In this document: positions 47,301-55,293 of the stretch, one piece after another
Position numbering within the stretch: the stretch's first letter is position 1
How the letters are laid out: every line of letters begins with the position of its first letter
Source of the DNA: CAWABB01 sp963780165
Lineage (GTDB): Bacteria; Bacteroidota; Ignavibacteria; UBA10030; UBA6906
DNA length: 64,000 bases
NCBI GenBank assembly: GCA_963780165.1
Contig: CAWABB010000008.1
Location: 28,337-92,336 of the forward strand
Reading direction: 5' to 3'
Made by a program: the position numbers and the translations under genes
The notes under the pieces: generated by a model
Database searches by the model: none
What the model saw: only the letters and a program-made list of their open reading frames with translations
What the model was told of the DNA's origin: nothing

Positions 47301-47486
47301 CAATACGCAACTGTCAAGGTGTATGATCTCCTCGGACGCGAGGTGGCGACGCTTGTCGATGAAATGAAAGCGCCCGGGAGGTACGAAGTCTCCTGGGACG
47401 CCGGTGGTTGTGCCAGCGGCATCTATGTGTACCGCCTGACGGCAGGGGCCTACGTCGACAGCAGGAAGATGATGCTTGTGAAGTAG
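44385..47486 (+). CDS. Secreted GH13 alpha-amylase-family enzyme with T9SS sorting domain
   Basis: Surface amylase of 1033 aa. A signal peptide (about 1-29) leads to an N-terminal CBM48-like sandwich (VRVHFPGQFNNWGPNSSGA, TYQYKIYRQV) and two beta-rich linker domains, the second PKD-like (SDPDGQTVSIFHWFDD). The GH13 barrel (about 415-850) follows, then a C-terminal sorting domain (NYPNPFNPATTIQF, YDLLGREVATLVDE). Catalytic candidates are nucleophile Asp608 (YRFDVYW), acid/base Glu642 (LLGEDDG) and Asp717 (TQDEDR). Region I DVTPNHTG is intact; region IV lacks the usual His before Asp. A GGAG precedes the ATG at 44385; an ATG at 44367 is an alternative. It likely hydrolyses starch outside the cell. 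Confidence 0.92.
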   Translation: MTHPGRALFLFSAPVAVLLSTLSCTLFAQSVRVTFRYQPQASYVRVHFPGQFNNWGPNSSGAIAPGTPSQADSLETASGLWVKTVTLNPGTYQYKIYRQVTGTPSDWSWIPDPLNRIVVQPDQNSQFTVDSLVLFQICAYPYRIEQNKFVVTKGRPSLSAGVFQQAGAPAATINAFLDGTLLTDPGTLDTARGIYTIVPPERLADGMHVFTLVVSAGANTKTDSVSFELRSGAVQIQTPAYTTLRSTYITSGVVLTPDGSGPDSSVTSVTVEVGSEVRTADVVNGVFADSTPLAEGLNLIRVKSTGGVDSVEVTRIVNHRPYARVSAALQGGSVQLSAAATSDPDGQTVSIFHWFDDPEAPLGLAGQTGVTATVSAPSTPGEYYYSVVAEDPDGNADTTRGYFIIAPGGSLVNPGIASNPEWAKEARVYFLFPKAASSAGTIPAAAARIPEIKRLGFNVIWMMPVMDNASPINNGGGPGYNIVDFYTVAPEYGTNQDFKDFVAQAHAEGIKVILDVTPNHTGRFHPWAENARGLGARSPYWGWYEHTMIPHNTNGLGQSLDAFGFNYYSGFSDQLLNYNWRDVDAQAEMIRVYRYWIQEFGLDGYRFDVYWGPHRRYGEQYMGDPVREALKKIKPDILLLGEDDGTGVGTQVIYADFSSAGFNGGVDAAYDFKLYFDRVRNFGFSSGAVDGLHAEIDNGGYYPGPNSLYMRFMETQDEDRIYYLDPTPSTFYDANPQTAFRKTMPMATVIFTCPGFPMVWNGQEVGWGYGISGNKHARSRSVINWEFQGKDPLYAHYQKLAHARGQFPAFTRHKRDTNGDGSVNASDSSDFIRVQTGNGLVYAFSRPYPDENGLTVSNFSGNAVDVTIPIPAGAVSFSGGLQPGLTYYVNELLAGTSAQVTGADLTTGIQASLPAYGSAIYIISTEPETLMIDNPIVDVPTDNGHIGEYELRQNYPNPFNPATTIQFTIVGPQYATVKVYDLLGREVATLVDEMKAPGRYEVSWDAGGCASGIYVYRLTAGAYVDSRKMMLVK

Positions 47487-47637
47487 GCGGTGATGGGGAT
47501 AGCTGCAGTGTGGGTGCAACGGTTGGCGAAGCTGTCGTCGCACTGGAGCGGGGAGCGGTGAGTGAATTCGGTGGTGAAGCTGCACGCAGTGTCGGTCGAG
47601 TAATTCGAGAACGGCGGGCCATCAAGATCCTGGGTCG

Positions 47638-50292
47638 ATGAGACTGAAACTCTTTTCGTTATTCTGCTGCGCAGCCGCATTCCTCGCCGCGACCCTGATC
47701 GGCTCTGCGGCTTTTGCCCAGCCGCGCGTCACACGCGAGGGGGTCGCCTTCAACTACCGCGGATCCGCAGCCACGTCGGTGGCGGTCCTTGGAGACTTCA
47801 ACGGCTGGGCGCGCGATGCCGATCCGATGGAGAAGGATTCGTCCGGCCTGTGGGTCCGGACGCGCCAGCTTTCGCCTGGGATGTTCCAGTACAAGTTCCT
47901 GGTGGACGGCAAAGAGTATGTCCTCGATCCGGACAACCCCGCGACCGTGGAGAACTACAACAGGACCGCCAGGAACTCTGTCTTTGTCCTGACACCGGAA
48001 GGGATGATCGCGCTGTCGGACACGCCGCCGCTTCCGCCTTCCAACCGGGAAGATCGGTATCCTCCCGCGGGAGACCGAAAGCCTGTCTACCTGAATATCA
48101 TCTGGCACCAGCACCAGCCGCTCTATGTGAATCCCGCAACCGACCAGCTGTCGGGACCCTGGGTGCGGACGCACGCCACCAAGGACTATTACGACATGGC
48201 GGCGATGCTGGTGGGCTATCCTGACATCCACTGCACGATCAACCTGACGTCGTCGCTCCTGGTGCAATTGCAGGAGTACTACGTCAAGCGCCTCCGACCG
48301 TTTGTGAATGTCCGGACGAATGCGATCGACGTCGCCCGGTTCATGAAGAAGTGGAAGGGGAAGACCGATCCGTGGATCGATCTCGCCCTCACGCCGACGT
48401 CCTCGTTCGGCACACGCGAGAAGGACCACCTCTACCGGGGCTCGTGGAACGCGTTCGGGATCAGCGAGGTCATGCTGGACAGGTTCCCCGAATATCGCGC
48501 ATTGCGTTCTGCCCTCCCGTCTCAGGGGCGGCCGGGGGACGAAATCTTCGACGAGCAGGAGCTGCGGGAGCTCAAGTTCTGGTTCTTCCTTGCACAGTTC
48601 GATCCGGACTTCTTGTCGGGGCCGGTCGTCATGCCCGACAAGTCGATCTGTGACCTGAGCGATCTCGTCGAGAAGAGGTCTGACGGGACGTACCGCCTGC
48701 GCCGGCAGGTCACGGAAGCCGATTGCCGCCGTATCGTCGTCGAGGCCGTCAAGGTCATGGCCGCGGTCGTGCCGATCCATAAGGCGCTCAGGTACGACCC
48801 GGCAGCGCACAAGGGTCAGGTGGAGATCGTCACCACGCCGTACTACCACCCGATCCTGCCGCTTGTCTATGACAGCGACCTGGCGAAGACGTGTCAGCCG
48901 CAGGATTCTCTGCCCCCCCGGTTCTCGTACCCCGGCGATGCTCGGGCTCAGATCGCTAAAGCCGTCAGGTTCTATCGCAACACGTTCGGCTGGGAACCCA
49001 CGGGAATGTGGCCCGGTGAAGGCTCGGTCGCCCAGCCGGTCCTTGAGCTTCTGAGGTCCAATGGCATCCTCTGGACGGCCAGCGATGTGCGCGTCCTGGA
49101 GCGCTCCCGACCGCCCGACCGCCCCAATACGACACCGTACAGGTTCCCCGCCGGGGAGCAATCCATGGCCCTGGTCTTCCGCGACACGGAACTGTCCGAC
49201 CGTATCGGCTTCAAGTATCAGTCGTATGAGGGTGAGGTGGCAGCGGAAGATTTTGTGCGGTCGATCCTCGCCCACGCCCCGGCGTCCTCTGGTCCTGATG
49301 TCATGATCACCGTCATTCTTGACGGCGAGAACGCGTGGGAGTGGTACCGGTACGACAACGACGCGAAGCAGTTCCTGAACGCACTATACCGGAAGCTCAG
49401 CCGGCTGTATCAGGAACGCCGCGTTGTCACTGTGACGACGACGGAGTACGTCGAGGGCAACCAGGCGCGGGGGGTCCCGGCTCATCCGCTGGCGTCGCTG
49501 CCGGCCATGGAATGGCTCTGGCCCGGTTCATGGATCAACGCCAACTACGATACCTGGATAGGTGAGGCCGAAGAAAACCGCGCCTGGGAATACCTGCTGC
49601 GTGCGAGGATGGACCTGGAGAAGAGCGGTATCCCGGCTCCGGCTCCCGGTGCTGCCGTGCCGGCGACAGGGACGCGGACGTACTATGCGCACCAGGCGTG
49701 GGAGGCAATGTACGCGGCCGAGGGCTCCGACTGGTTCTGGTGGTACGGATCCGACCAGCAGGCGCCGGGCGGCGACGATCCGTTTGACGTCGCATTTCGC
49801 GCGCACCTCTCGAACGTGTACCGCTTCGCCAAACGCTCGGGCGCGACCATGCCCGAGCCCTCATTCCCGCCGATCGTCGCGACCGGTGGCCAGGCTCAGG
49901 GCACCGCCGGCAGCCAGGGTAGCGGCGTGATGGCGAAGGGAGCAGGGCAGACGCAGAAGGTCCTCCTGACCTGCGATGCCAGGGGCGTGACGCCGCCGAG
50001 ACGGCTGTTCGTCGCGGGGAATCTACCCGAACTCGGCGAGTGGAGACCGAACGTGGCTGCAATGCACGACGACGGCTTGAACGGCGACAGGGAAGCCGGC
50101 GACGGAATCTGGACTCTGCTCATCGAGGTCCCGATCGGCACCGAGATTCAGTACAAGTATACCAACAACGGACAGCCGGGCGTGTGGTCCCCGGGCGAAG
50201 AGTTTCCGGTTCGCCATCGGACGCTCGTCATCCAGCAACCGTCAGCATCACCCCAAATTCAGGAAGACGTCTTCGGTCAAGAGAAACCATGA
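47638..50292 (+). CDS. Secreted GH57 amylase/glucanotransferase-family enzyme with starch-binding modules
   Basis: Exported enzyme of 884 aa. A signal peptide (about 1-27) leads to a CBM48-like domain (about 30-120: VLGDFNGWARDADPM, FQYKFLVDGKEYVLDPDN), a GH57 catalytic domain (about 148-700) and a C-terminal CBM20-like domain (about 775-870: RLFVAGNLPELGEWRPN, IQYKYTNNG). GH57 signatures are HQHQP (157-161), nucleophile Glu461 in GMWPGEGSV and acid/base Asp562 in ILDGENAWEWY. There is no T9SS sorting domain, so a periplasmic location is likely, in contrast to the neighbouring GH13. The stop overlaps the ATG of the following GH13-like gene (ATGA). Confidence 0.9.
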   Translation: MRLKLFSLFCCAAAFLAATLIGSAAFAQPRVTREGVAFNYRGSAATSVAVLGDFNGWARDADPMEKDSSGLWVRTRQLSPGMFQYKFLVDGKEYVLDPDNPATVENYNRTARNSVFVLTPEGMIALSDTPPLPPSNREDRYPPAGDRKPVYLNIIWHQHQPLYVNPATDQLSGPWVRTHATKDYYDMAAMLVGYPDIHCTINLTSSLLVQLQEYYVKRLRPFVNVRTNAIDVARFMKKWKGKTDPWIDLALTPTSSFGTREKDHLYRGSWNAFGISEVMLDRFPEYRALRSALPSQGRPGDEIFDEQELRELKFWFFLAQFDPDFLSGPVVMPDKSICDLSDLVEKRSDGTYRLRRQVTEADCRRIVVEAVKVMAAVVPIHKALRYDPAAHKGQVEIVTTPYYHPILPLVYDSDLAKTCQPQDSLPPRFSYPGDARAQIAKAVRFYRNTFGWEPTGMWPGEGSVAQPVLELLRSNGILWTASDVRVLERSRPPDRPNTTPYRFPAGEQSMALVFRDTELSDRIGFKYQSYEGEVAAEDFVRSILAHAPASSGPDVMITVILDGENAWEWYRYDNDAKQFLNALYRKLSRLYQERRVVTVTTTEYVEGNQARGVPAHPLASLPAMEWLWPGSWINANYDTWIGEAEENRAWEYLLRARMDLEKSGIPAPAPGAAVPATGTRTYYAHQAWEAMYAAEGSDWFWWYGSDQQAPGGDDPFDVAFRAHLSNVYRFAKRSGATMPEPSFPPIVATGGQAQGTAGSQGSGVMAKGAGQTQKVLLTCDARGVTPPRRLFVAGNLPELGEWRPNVAAMHDDGLNGDREAGDGIWTLLIEVPIGTEIQYKYTNNGQPGVWSPGEEFPVRHRTLVIQQPSASPQIQEDVFGQEKP

Positions 50293-52229
50293 CGACACAC
50301 ACTCCGGTCAAGGCGCTCGACGCCCTCGAGCGTGCGCTTCGCAAACAGCAGACTGCCCACCGAGGGGAGAAACTCACCTACCGCATTCCGTCGCTCTGGA
50401 TGTCACCCAAGGGCGTGGGGAAAGAGGCTGCGGTCAACCCGTACACCTTCTACCTGTCAGCCGTCTCGAAGGTGAAGCAGGTGCGTGTTCCCCGGCGCGG
50501 GAAGCCCTCGGGCGGGGAGTGGACCCAATCGGCCGTCATCTACAATATGTTCGTTCGCACGACAGCGGCGTACGACCACGACGGGAACGGGCAGCTGGAC
50601 CTTCCGCTGAACGGAGAGGGATTCCGCGAGACCGGGACGTTTCTCAAGGCGCTGGCCATGCTGCCGTACATCAAACGGCTGGGTGCGAACACCATCCATC
50701 TGCTCCCGGTGACGTCGATCGGCCAGGACGGGAACAAGGGGACGCTGGGTTCGCCGTACGCGATCAAGAATGCGTACGAGCTGGACGAGAATCTCGGAGA
50801 GCCCGCACTCGGGCTCGACGTCAAGACGCAGTTTAAGGCGTTCGTGGAAGCTGCTCACCGCATGGGATTCAAGGTGGTGGCAGAGTTCGTGTTCCGCACC
50901 GCTGCGAAAGACGGCGACTGGGTGAAGGAACACCCCGAGTGGTTCTACTGGATCAAGGCGTCGGTCCCGCTCCGCGCGTCCGGATCCACCGACGTGGCTT
51001 CCTACGGCTCCCCGATCTTCACGCCCGAAGAGCTTGCCCGCATCCATGCCGATGTGCGCGAAGGGCGATTCGTCGATCTGATTCCGCCCCACCCGGCGTA
51101 CAGGGCCTTCTTTACGGAACCGCCCGTTGCAGGCATGGTGAGGTATGAAGGCGGTCGCTATCTCGGCACGACGGGCGACGGCACCACGGTGAAGATCCCC
51201 GGGGCGTTCGCAGATTGGCCGCCGGACGACAACCAGCCGCCGTGGGGAGACGTGACGTACCTCCGGATGTACAATCACCCCGACTTCAATTATATCGGAT
51301 ACAACACCATCCGGATGTACGACTCGCGCCTGGCGACGAAGGAGCATGTCAACACTCCGCTCTGGAAGAAGATCATCGGTATCATTCCGTATTACCAGAA
51401 GGAATTCAGGATCGACGGCGTCATGATCGACATGGGCCATGCGCTGCCGATGGACCTGAAGTCCAAAATGGTCGCCGCCGCGCGGGAGCACGACCACGAC
51501 TTCGCCTTCTGGGACGAGAATTTCTCCGTCACGCTGCGGAGCAGGGAGGAAGGGTACAACGCGGTGTTCGGCTTCACCATGTTCGATCAGCATCATCCCG
51601 ACAGGATGCTGGGCATCTGCCGGCAGCATGCCTCCGACGGTTTTCCGATCCCGTACTTCGCGACACCTGAAAACCACAACACTCCCCGCGCCGCAGCGAG
51701 GCCGGGCGGGCTCGTGTATGCAAAATGGACCGTCGCCGTCAACGCGTTTTTGCCCGCCGTGCCGTTCATTCACTCCGGCTTCGAGCTGGCCGAGCGGTAC
51801 CCCATCAACACCGGGCTCGATTTCACGAACGACGAGCTCCGCAAGTTCCCCTCGGAGAAGCTGCCGCTGTTCAGCGAGCACGCCTATGACTGGCTCTCGC
51901 ATCACGCGTTTCCGGAGTGGGTGACAAAGGTCATGTCGGTGCGCCAGCGCTACGCCGACATCGTCACCGACCCGTCACCGGTGGCGTTTCGGATGCTCCA
52001 CGATTCCAACCCGAAGATTCTGGCGTTCGCCCGCGTCGATGCCCGCGGCAAACGCCGCGTTGCAGTCGTGTCCAATATGAACTGCTCCACCGGGGAGATG
52101 ACCTCCGTTGCAGTGGATACCGAACGGGCGCGACTCGTCGACCTGCTGACAGGCTCGGAGATTCACCGGCGCGAGGGACACCTGCATCTGCACCTCGAGC
52201 CGGGGCAGGCCCTCGTGTTCGAATTCTAA
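50289..52229 (+). CDS. Cytoplasmic GH13-family protein, GlgE-like in part, altered active site
   Basis: Protein of 646 aa with no signal peptide. The barrel follows GH13 order: YIKRLGANTIHLLPV, then MGFKVVAEFVFRTAA...EHPEWFYW (recalling GlgE-type enzymes), nucleophile candidate Asp381 (DGVMIDMGHA) and acid candidate Glu410 (FWDENFS). At the third catalytic position the motif is PENHNTP, with Asn464 where Asp is expected. Region I also lacks the usual DVVxNH. A C-terminal beta domain follows (RRVAVVSNMNCSTGE). Activity may be altered toward transglycosylation or phosphorolysis, or lost. The ATG at 50289 overlaps the GH57 stop; 14 bp after its own stop begins a sugar-binding lipoprotein gene, so it probably processes imported maltodextrin. 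Confidence 0.82.
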   Translation: MTTHTPVKALDALERALRKQQTAHRGEKLTYRIPSLWMSPKGVGKEAAVNPYTFYLSAVSKVKQVRVPRRGKPSGGEWTQSAVIYNMFVRTTAAYDHDGNGQLDLPLNGEGFRETGTFLKALAMLPYIKRLGANTIHLLPVTSIGQDGNKGTLGSPYAIKNAYELDENLGEPALGLDVKTQFKAFVEAAHRMGFKVVAEFVFRTAAKDGDWVKEHPEWFYWIKASVPLRASGSTDVASYGSPIFTPEELARIHADVREGRFVDLIPPHPAYRAFFTEPPVAGMVRYEGGRYLGTTGDGTTVKIPGAFADWPPDDNQPPWGDVTYLRMYNHPDFNYIGYNTIRMYDSRLATKEHVNTPLWKKIIGIIPYYQKEFRIDGVMIDMGHALPMDLKSKMVAAAREHDHDFAFWDENFSVTLRSREEGYNAVFGFTMFDQHHPDRMLGICRQHASDGFPIPYFATPENHNTPRAAARPGGLVYAKWTVAVNAFLPAVPFIHSGFELAERYPINTGLDFTNDELRKFPSEKLPLFSEHAYDWLSHHAFPEWVTKVMSVRQRYADIVTDPSPVAFRMLHDSNPKILAFARVDARGKRRVAVVSNMNCSTGEMTSVAVDTERARLVDLLTGSEIHRREGHLHLHLEPGQALVFEF

Positions 52230-52243
52230 GGGAAGCTCACGGC

Positions 52244-53482
52244 ATGCGCCACGTTTCCCGCCTGACGTTCGTCGCCGTCGCGTCGCTCCTGCTTTTCCAG
52301 GCAGGGTGCCAGCGCGAGGTCGATCCGAACCGGATCACCATCTGGCACCAGATGCGGGTGGATGAGCGCCTCATCCTGGAGCAGCAGCTGGCCCGCTACA
52401 TGGCGGAGCACCCGGGCGTGGTGGTGGAGCAGATCTTCAAGGAGACGGAAGAGCTCCGCTCCGGGTTCATCGTCGCCGCCATCGCCGGACAGGGTCCGGA
52501 CCTCGTGTACGGTCCCGCCGACCAGGTCGGGCCGTTCGAAGTCATGGGGATTATCCGGCCGCTGGAAGACCTGTTCAGCCAGGCGTATCTCGACTCGCTG
52601 ATACCCGAAGCCACACGCCGGTACAACGGACACCTCTACCAGCTCGCCGACAAGCTGGGAAACCATCTCACGCTGGTATACAACCGGGATATTCTCCCGG
52701 CGCCACCCGAGACGGATCTCGACCTGATCAGGCTGGGGCAGGAGCTCACGAAGGACACGAACGGGGACGGGAAGCCGGACCGCTACGCGCTTGCGTGGAA
52801 TTACACCGAGCCCTTCTTCTTCATCCCGTTCATGACGGGCTTCGGCGGGTGGGTCATGACGGACGAAGGGGTCCCGACGCTCGACTCGCCCGGAACGATC
52901 GAGGCGCTGAAGTTCATCAGGGACCTGCGCGACAAGCACCACGTGATTCCGGTCGAGTCCGACTACAACGTGGCCGACGCGCTCTTCAAGGACGGGAAGA
53001 GCGCGATGATCATCAACGGCGACTGGTCATGGGCCGGGTACCGCAAGGCCGGAATCAATATCGGCGTCGCCCCGCTGCCGAAGATCACCTCCACCGGACT
53101 CTGGTGCGCTCCGATGGTGGCGCCACGGGGCTTCTCAATCAACATCAACGTCACGAACGAGAAGCTCCTGTTGCTTGTTGACCTTCTGCAGTTCCTGATG
53201 AGGTCCGATATCCAGCTTGAAACCACACAGGCTCTCTGGACCATGCCCACGCGCCGCGAGGTCGTGGCGTCGGAGTTCGTGCGCACGAACGACGTGGTCA
53301 GGAACTCCGCGCTGCAGATCGGGCGTGGCCGCCTCATGCCCATGGTCCCCGAGCTCCGGGCCATCTGGGACGCCATGCGGCCCAGCTACCAGGGCGTGCT
53401 CGGTGGATCCATGACCCCGGAGGCCGCGGCTCGATCCATGCAGGATCTGGCCCTGCGCAAGATCAAAGAGATGAACGAGTGA
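52244..53482 (+). CDS. Sugar ABC transporter solute-binding lipoprotein
   Basis: Family 1 extracellular solute-binding protein of 412 aa. The N-terminus carries a signal ending in LLLFQAGC, a slightly atypical lipobox, so Cys21 is the likely lipidation site. The body has typical segments: RITIWHQMRVDERLILEQQL, GPDLVYGPADQVGPF, KSAMIINGDWSWAGYR and APRGFSIN. Maltodextrin or another glucan oligosaccharide is the likely ligand, from the surrounding amylases. The ATG at 52244 follows GGGAAG and gives the signal directly. It is followed by two permease genes in the same orientation; the ATPase is probably the distant MalK-type protein. Confidence 0.9.
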   Translation: MRHVSRLTFVAVASLLLFQAGCQREVDPNRITIWHQMRVDERLILEQQLARYMAEHPGVVVEQIFKETEELRSGFIVAAIAGQGPDLVYGPADQVGPFEVMGIIRPLEDLFSQAYLDSLIPEATRRYNGHLYQLADKLGNHLTLVYNRDILPAPPETDLDLIRLGQELTKDTNGDGKPDRYALAWNYTEPFFFIPFMTGFGGWVMTDEGVPTLDSPGTIEALKFIRDLRDKHHVIPVESDYNVADALFKDGKSAMIINGDWSWAGYRKAGINIGVAPLPKITSTGLWCAPMVAPRGFSININVTNEKLLLLVDLLQFLMRSDIQLETTQALWTMPTRREVVASEFVRTNDVVRNSALQIGRGRLMPMVPELRAIWDAMRPSYQGVLGGSMTPEAAARSMQDLALRKIKEMNE

Positions 53483-53513
53483 CCACGTTCCCCACCGACT
53501 CCGCCCGACGCCT

Positions 53514-54410
53514 ATGAACCGGTTCGCCCATCGCGCGTTCATCGCCTTCCTCGTGGTTCCCTCGTTCGTGATCCTCGTGGCAGTGGTGTTCTATCCATTC
53601 GTGTACAATGTGGTGATCTCGTTCTCGAACATGAGCCTGCGGCATATCCGGGACTGGTCCATCATCGGCTTCCAGCAGTACTACAAGGTGTTTTTCGAGC
53701 CGACGCAGCCCGATTTCTATGTCGTGTTCCTGAAGACAATCGTCTGGACCGCCGTCAACGTGATTTTTCATGTGGGCCTCGGCGTGATGCTCGCGCTGCT
53801 GCTCAACCAGCGCGACATCAAGGGACGACCGCTGTTCCGGACGCTGCTGATCCTCCCCTGGGCGATTCCGCAGTATATCGTCGCCCTTACCTGGCGCGGC
53901 ATGTTCAACGCGGAATACGGATCGATCAACCTGATCATAACGAAATACCTGAACCTCCCTGCGGTGGAGTGGCTGAAGAGCCCGACGGAAGCTTTTCTGG
54001 CCTGCATCCTCACGAACGTCTGGCTCGGGTTCCCCTTCATGATGGTCATTGCGCTGGGTGCGCTCCAGAGCATCCCGCACGAGCTCTACGAGGCGGCGAA
54101 TATCGACGGCGCTTCATGGTGGCACAAGCTGCGGCACATCACCCTCCCGCTGATCCGGCCCGTGATGATACCCGCCATCACGCTCGGCACGGTCTGGACA
54201 TTCAACGCGCTGAATATCGTCTGGCTGGTGAGCAATGCGGGCGAGCCCTCTGACCAGACCCACATTCTGGTCTCGTTCGTGTACAAGGCCGCGTTCAACC
54301 TCTACCGGTACGGCTACGCCGCCGCGCTCTCGATGGTGATCTTCCTCCTGCTGCTGGCGTTCAGCCTGTTCTTCATGCGAAAGACCCGCGCGACGGAGGC
54401 GGCGTACTGA
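53514..54410 (+). CDS. Sugar ABC transporter permease (MalF/UgpA type)
   Basis: Inner-membrane permease of 298 aa with six predicted helices. The EAA loop that docks the ATPase is present (EAANIDGASWWHKLRHITLP). The N-terminus has the short MalF-type form without the large periplasmic loop of E. coli MalF. It starts 31 bp after the solute-binding protein gene and is followed by the partner permease after 49 bp. No ATPase is encoded next to it. Confidence 0.92.
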   Translation: MNRFAHRAFIAFLVVPSFVILVAVVFYPFVYNVVISFSNMSLRHIRDWSIIGFQQYYKVFFEPTQPDFYVVFLKTIVWTAVNVIFHVGLGVMLALLLNQRDIKGRPLFRTLLILPWAIPQYIVALTWRGMFNAEYGSINLIITKYLNLPAVEWLKSPTEAFLACILTNVWLGFPFMMVIALGALQSIPHELYEAANIDGASWWHKLRHITLPLIRPVMIPAITLGTVWTFNALNIVWLVSNAGEPSDQTHILVSFVYKAAFNLYRYGYAAALSMVIFLLLLAFSLFFMRKTRATEAAY

Positions 54411-54459
54411 TGAGACACCCGGCGAGCTGTGCGCGTATGGACAGAGAAGGGGAGGAGCG

Positions 54460-55293
54460 ATGATATCGAAGACAACGCTTCGCCGCGCGGGCACGTACGC
54501 GGTGCTGCTGATCTTCACCGCCATCGCGGTCTATCCGATCCTGCAGGTCCTGACCATCTCGCTCCGGCCGTCGGACAAGCTTCTCTCCACGTCGCTCGAG
54601 ATTATTCCGGAGAACGCGACGCTGGACAACTACGTCTCCCTGTTCCGGGACCGCCCGTTCCTTCGCTGGATGTGGAACAGCACCTTCGTGTCGTTCGTCG
54701 TGACCCTGACCGGCGTGGCGCTGGCGTCGATGACGGGCTACGCGTTCTCGCGATTCCACTTCATCGGGAAGAAGATCGGACTGCTGAGCCTGCTGACGAC
54801 CCAGATGTTCCCCGCCACCATGCTGCTCCTCCCGCTGTATATCATGCTCATCAAGCTCGGGCTGATCAACACGTACCTTGGCGTCATGGTCATTTACGCG
54901 GCGACGGCCCTTCCTTTTACCATCTGGACGATGAAGGGGTACTACGACACGATTCCGTACAGTCTGGAAGAGGCGGCGCGGATCGACGGCTGCAATCAGT
55001 TCCAGGCGTTCGGTCGCGTGATCCTCCCCCTGGCCGCTCCCGCGCTGGTGATTACCGCGCTGTTCGCCTTCATGACCGCGTGGTCCGAGTACCTGGTGGC
55101 CGCTCAGATTCTGCAGGACTCCGACCTCTGGACGCTTCCGCTCGGGCTGAAATCGTTCGAATCGAACATGTCCACGGAATGGGGGCTCTACGGCGCGGCG
55201 TCTCTGATCGTGACAATCCCCGTCGTCGTGCTCTTCCTGACGCTGAGCAAGTACCTTGTGTCGGGCTTGACGCTTGGGAGCGTCAAGGGGTAG
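54460..55293 (+). CDS. Sugar ABC transporter permease (MalG type)
   Basis: Inner-membrane permease of 277 aa with six predicted helices and the MalG-type EAA loop (EEAARIDGCNQFQAFGRVILP). A strong GGGGAGGAG ribosome site precedes the ATG at 54460. It pairs with the MalF-type protein just upstream. The 3' end overlaps the convergent MFS gene by 11 bp. Confidence 0.92.
   Translation: MISKTTLRRAGTYAVLLIFTAIAVYPILQVLTISLRPSDKLLSTSLEIIPENATLDNYVSLFRDRPFLRWMWNSTFVSFVVTLTGVALASMTGYAFSRFHFIGKKIGLLSLLTTQMFPATMLLLPLYIMLIKLGLINTYLGVMVIYAATALPFTIWTMKGYYDTIPYSLEEAARIDGCNQFQAFGRVILPLAAPALVITALFAFMTAWSEYLVAAQILQDSDLWTLPLGLKSFESNMSTEWGLYGAASLIVTIPVVVLFLTLSKYLVSGLTLGSVKG

Noticed and set aside
46059..47585. 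Long minus-strand open frame opposite the GH13 amylase
   Set aside because: The plus strand has catalytic and sorting motifs across the same bases. The antisense frame has no start context or domain.
47659..49275. Long minus-strand open frame opposite the GH57 gene
   Set aside because: The plus strand encodes clear GH57 motifs; the antisense product is basic and low in aromatic residues, typical of a shadow.
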